The notes under the pieces were generated by a model. That model was not told the origin of the DNA and made no database searches. It was given only the letters and a program-made list of their open reading frames with translations. Shown here in pieces: positions 13,044 to 13,227 of a DNA stretch of 13,227 nt (the stretch's first letter is position 1; every line of letters starts with the position of its first letter). A program made the position numbers and the translations under genes. Origin of the DNA: JBFXAN01 sp050184225 (GTDB taxonomy: Bacteria; Chloroflexota; Dehalococcoidia; CAUJGQ01); assembly GCA_050184225.1 (NCBI GenBank), contig JBFXAN010000179.1, forward strand, positions 1 through 13,227. Direction: 5' to 3'.

Positions 13044-13143
13044 GCGATCGCTCTTCCAGCCCTGCCGGCCAATCTGGGACCTCGAATGCGTGTGGACACG
13101 GGGGGCGACGCCCGCATTCCCCAGACACAGGGCATGCAATCCA

Positions 13144-13149
13144 ATTGTA
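13144..13149 (-). promoter_or_regulatory. candidate -10 element of the kinase-regulator operon
   Basis: TACAAT on the minus strand matches the -10 consensus at five of six positions. No convincing -35 was found 16-18 bases upstream. Transcription would begin near 13137, leaving a leader of about 95 bases to the GTG at 13043. Confidence 0.4.
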
Positions 13150-13190
13150 GTTCTAACGTAACCGAAGGTTCTTGAAAAGGGCGCGTGTTA

Positions 13191-13227
13191 CCTAACCCCC
13201 CGGCCCCCATCCCAACCAGGGAAGGGG
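13191..13227. repeat. partial copy of the palindromic MITE arm, cut by the window edge
   Basis: The first 18 bases (CCTAACCCCCCGGCCCCC) are identical to the outer end of the element at 3809-3962. The next 19 differ at four positions, giving 33 of 37 matches overall. It is again preceded by TA (13189-13190). The rest lies beyond the window. Confidence 0.8.

Noticed and set aside
11868..13175. Long plus-strand open frame (435 codons) opposite the histidine kinase
   Set aside because: It is a GC-rich antisense shadow. The kinase on the other strand has all expected motifs, and the plus-strand product shows no domain and a skewed Asp/Arg/Gly composition.

Overview
The window looks like GC-rich chromosomal DNA from a bacterium, most likely of the phylum Chloroflexota (Thermomicrobia or a relative). 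That placement is an inference from the overall protein flavour, the phage module type and the dispersed palindromic and heptamer repeats. No rRNA or other marker gene is present to prove it. The window has three parts.

(1) Positions 1-3206 are the end of an integrated mobile element. Two divergent operons leave a common control region (475-645). To the left run a small SWIM-type zinc-finger protein and a zinc-ribbon-like protein that continues past the window edge. To the right run a small excisionase-like HTH protein with an AT-hook tail, a 221-residue protein with the three signature motifs of an R-S-E class ADP-ribosyltransferase (start codon overlapping the HTH stop), and a large serine recombinase. 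The recombinase gene stops exactly where a phage portal gene is cut off, so about 3190-3210 reads as one attachment-site junction of an element that integrated inside a portal gene.

(2) Positions 3196-6451, minus strand, are a compact tailed-phage module, read from right to left: three-helix membrane protein (holin-like), a 50-residue protein, a 117-residue protein, an XhlA-like coiled-coil/transmembrane protein, terminase large subunit, a Cys-rich HTH protein, and the first 57 residues of a portal protein. Most genes overlap or abut. The module is riddled with repeats that keep the reading frames open. A 154-bp MITE-like palindrome with TA flanks sits in frame in the HTH gene. Four arrays of a GGGCAAT-type heptamer sit in and around terL, the HTH gene and the portal leader; two of them lie in predicted loops of the TerL nuclease domain.

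(3) Positions 6452-13227 are ordinary chromosomal genes: an intergenic stretch, an exported SH3b-SH3b-RlpA-like barrel protein, a GNAT acetyltransferase, a bidirectional hairpin, an aldehyde dehydrogenase with a good promoter, and an operon of a three-GAF histidine kinase, a NarL-type response regulator and a small unknown protein. The window ends in a partial copy of the same palindromic repeat arm found in the phage module.

The most interesting observation is the serine-recombinase element sitting inside a portal gene while carrying an excisionase-like HTH/ADP-ribosyltransferase pair. As arranged, it would block virion assembly until excised, and could act as a phage parasite, a switch or a defence island. 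Functions are read from motifs by eye; no database search was run.
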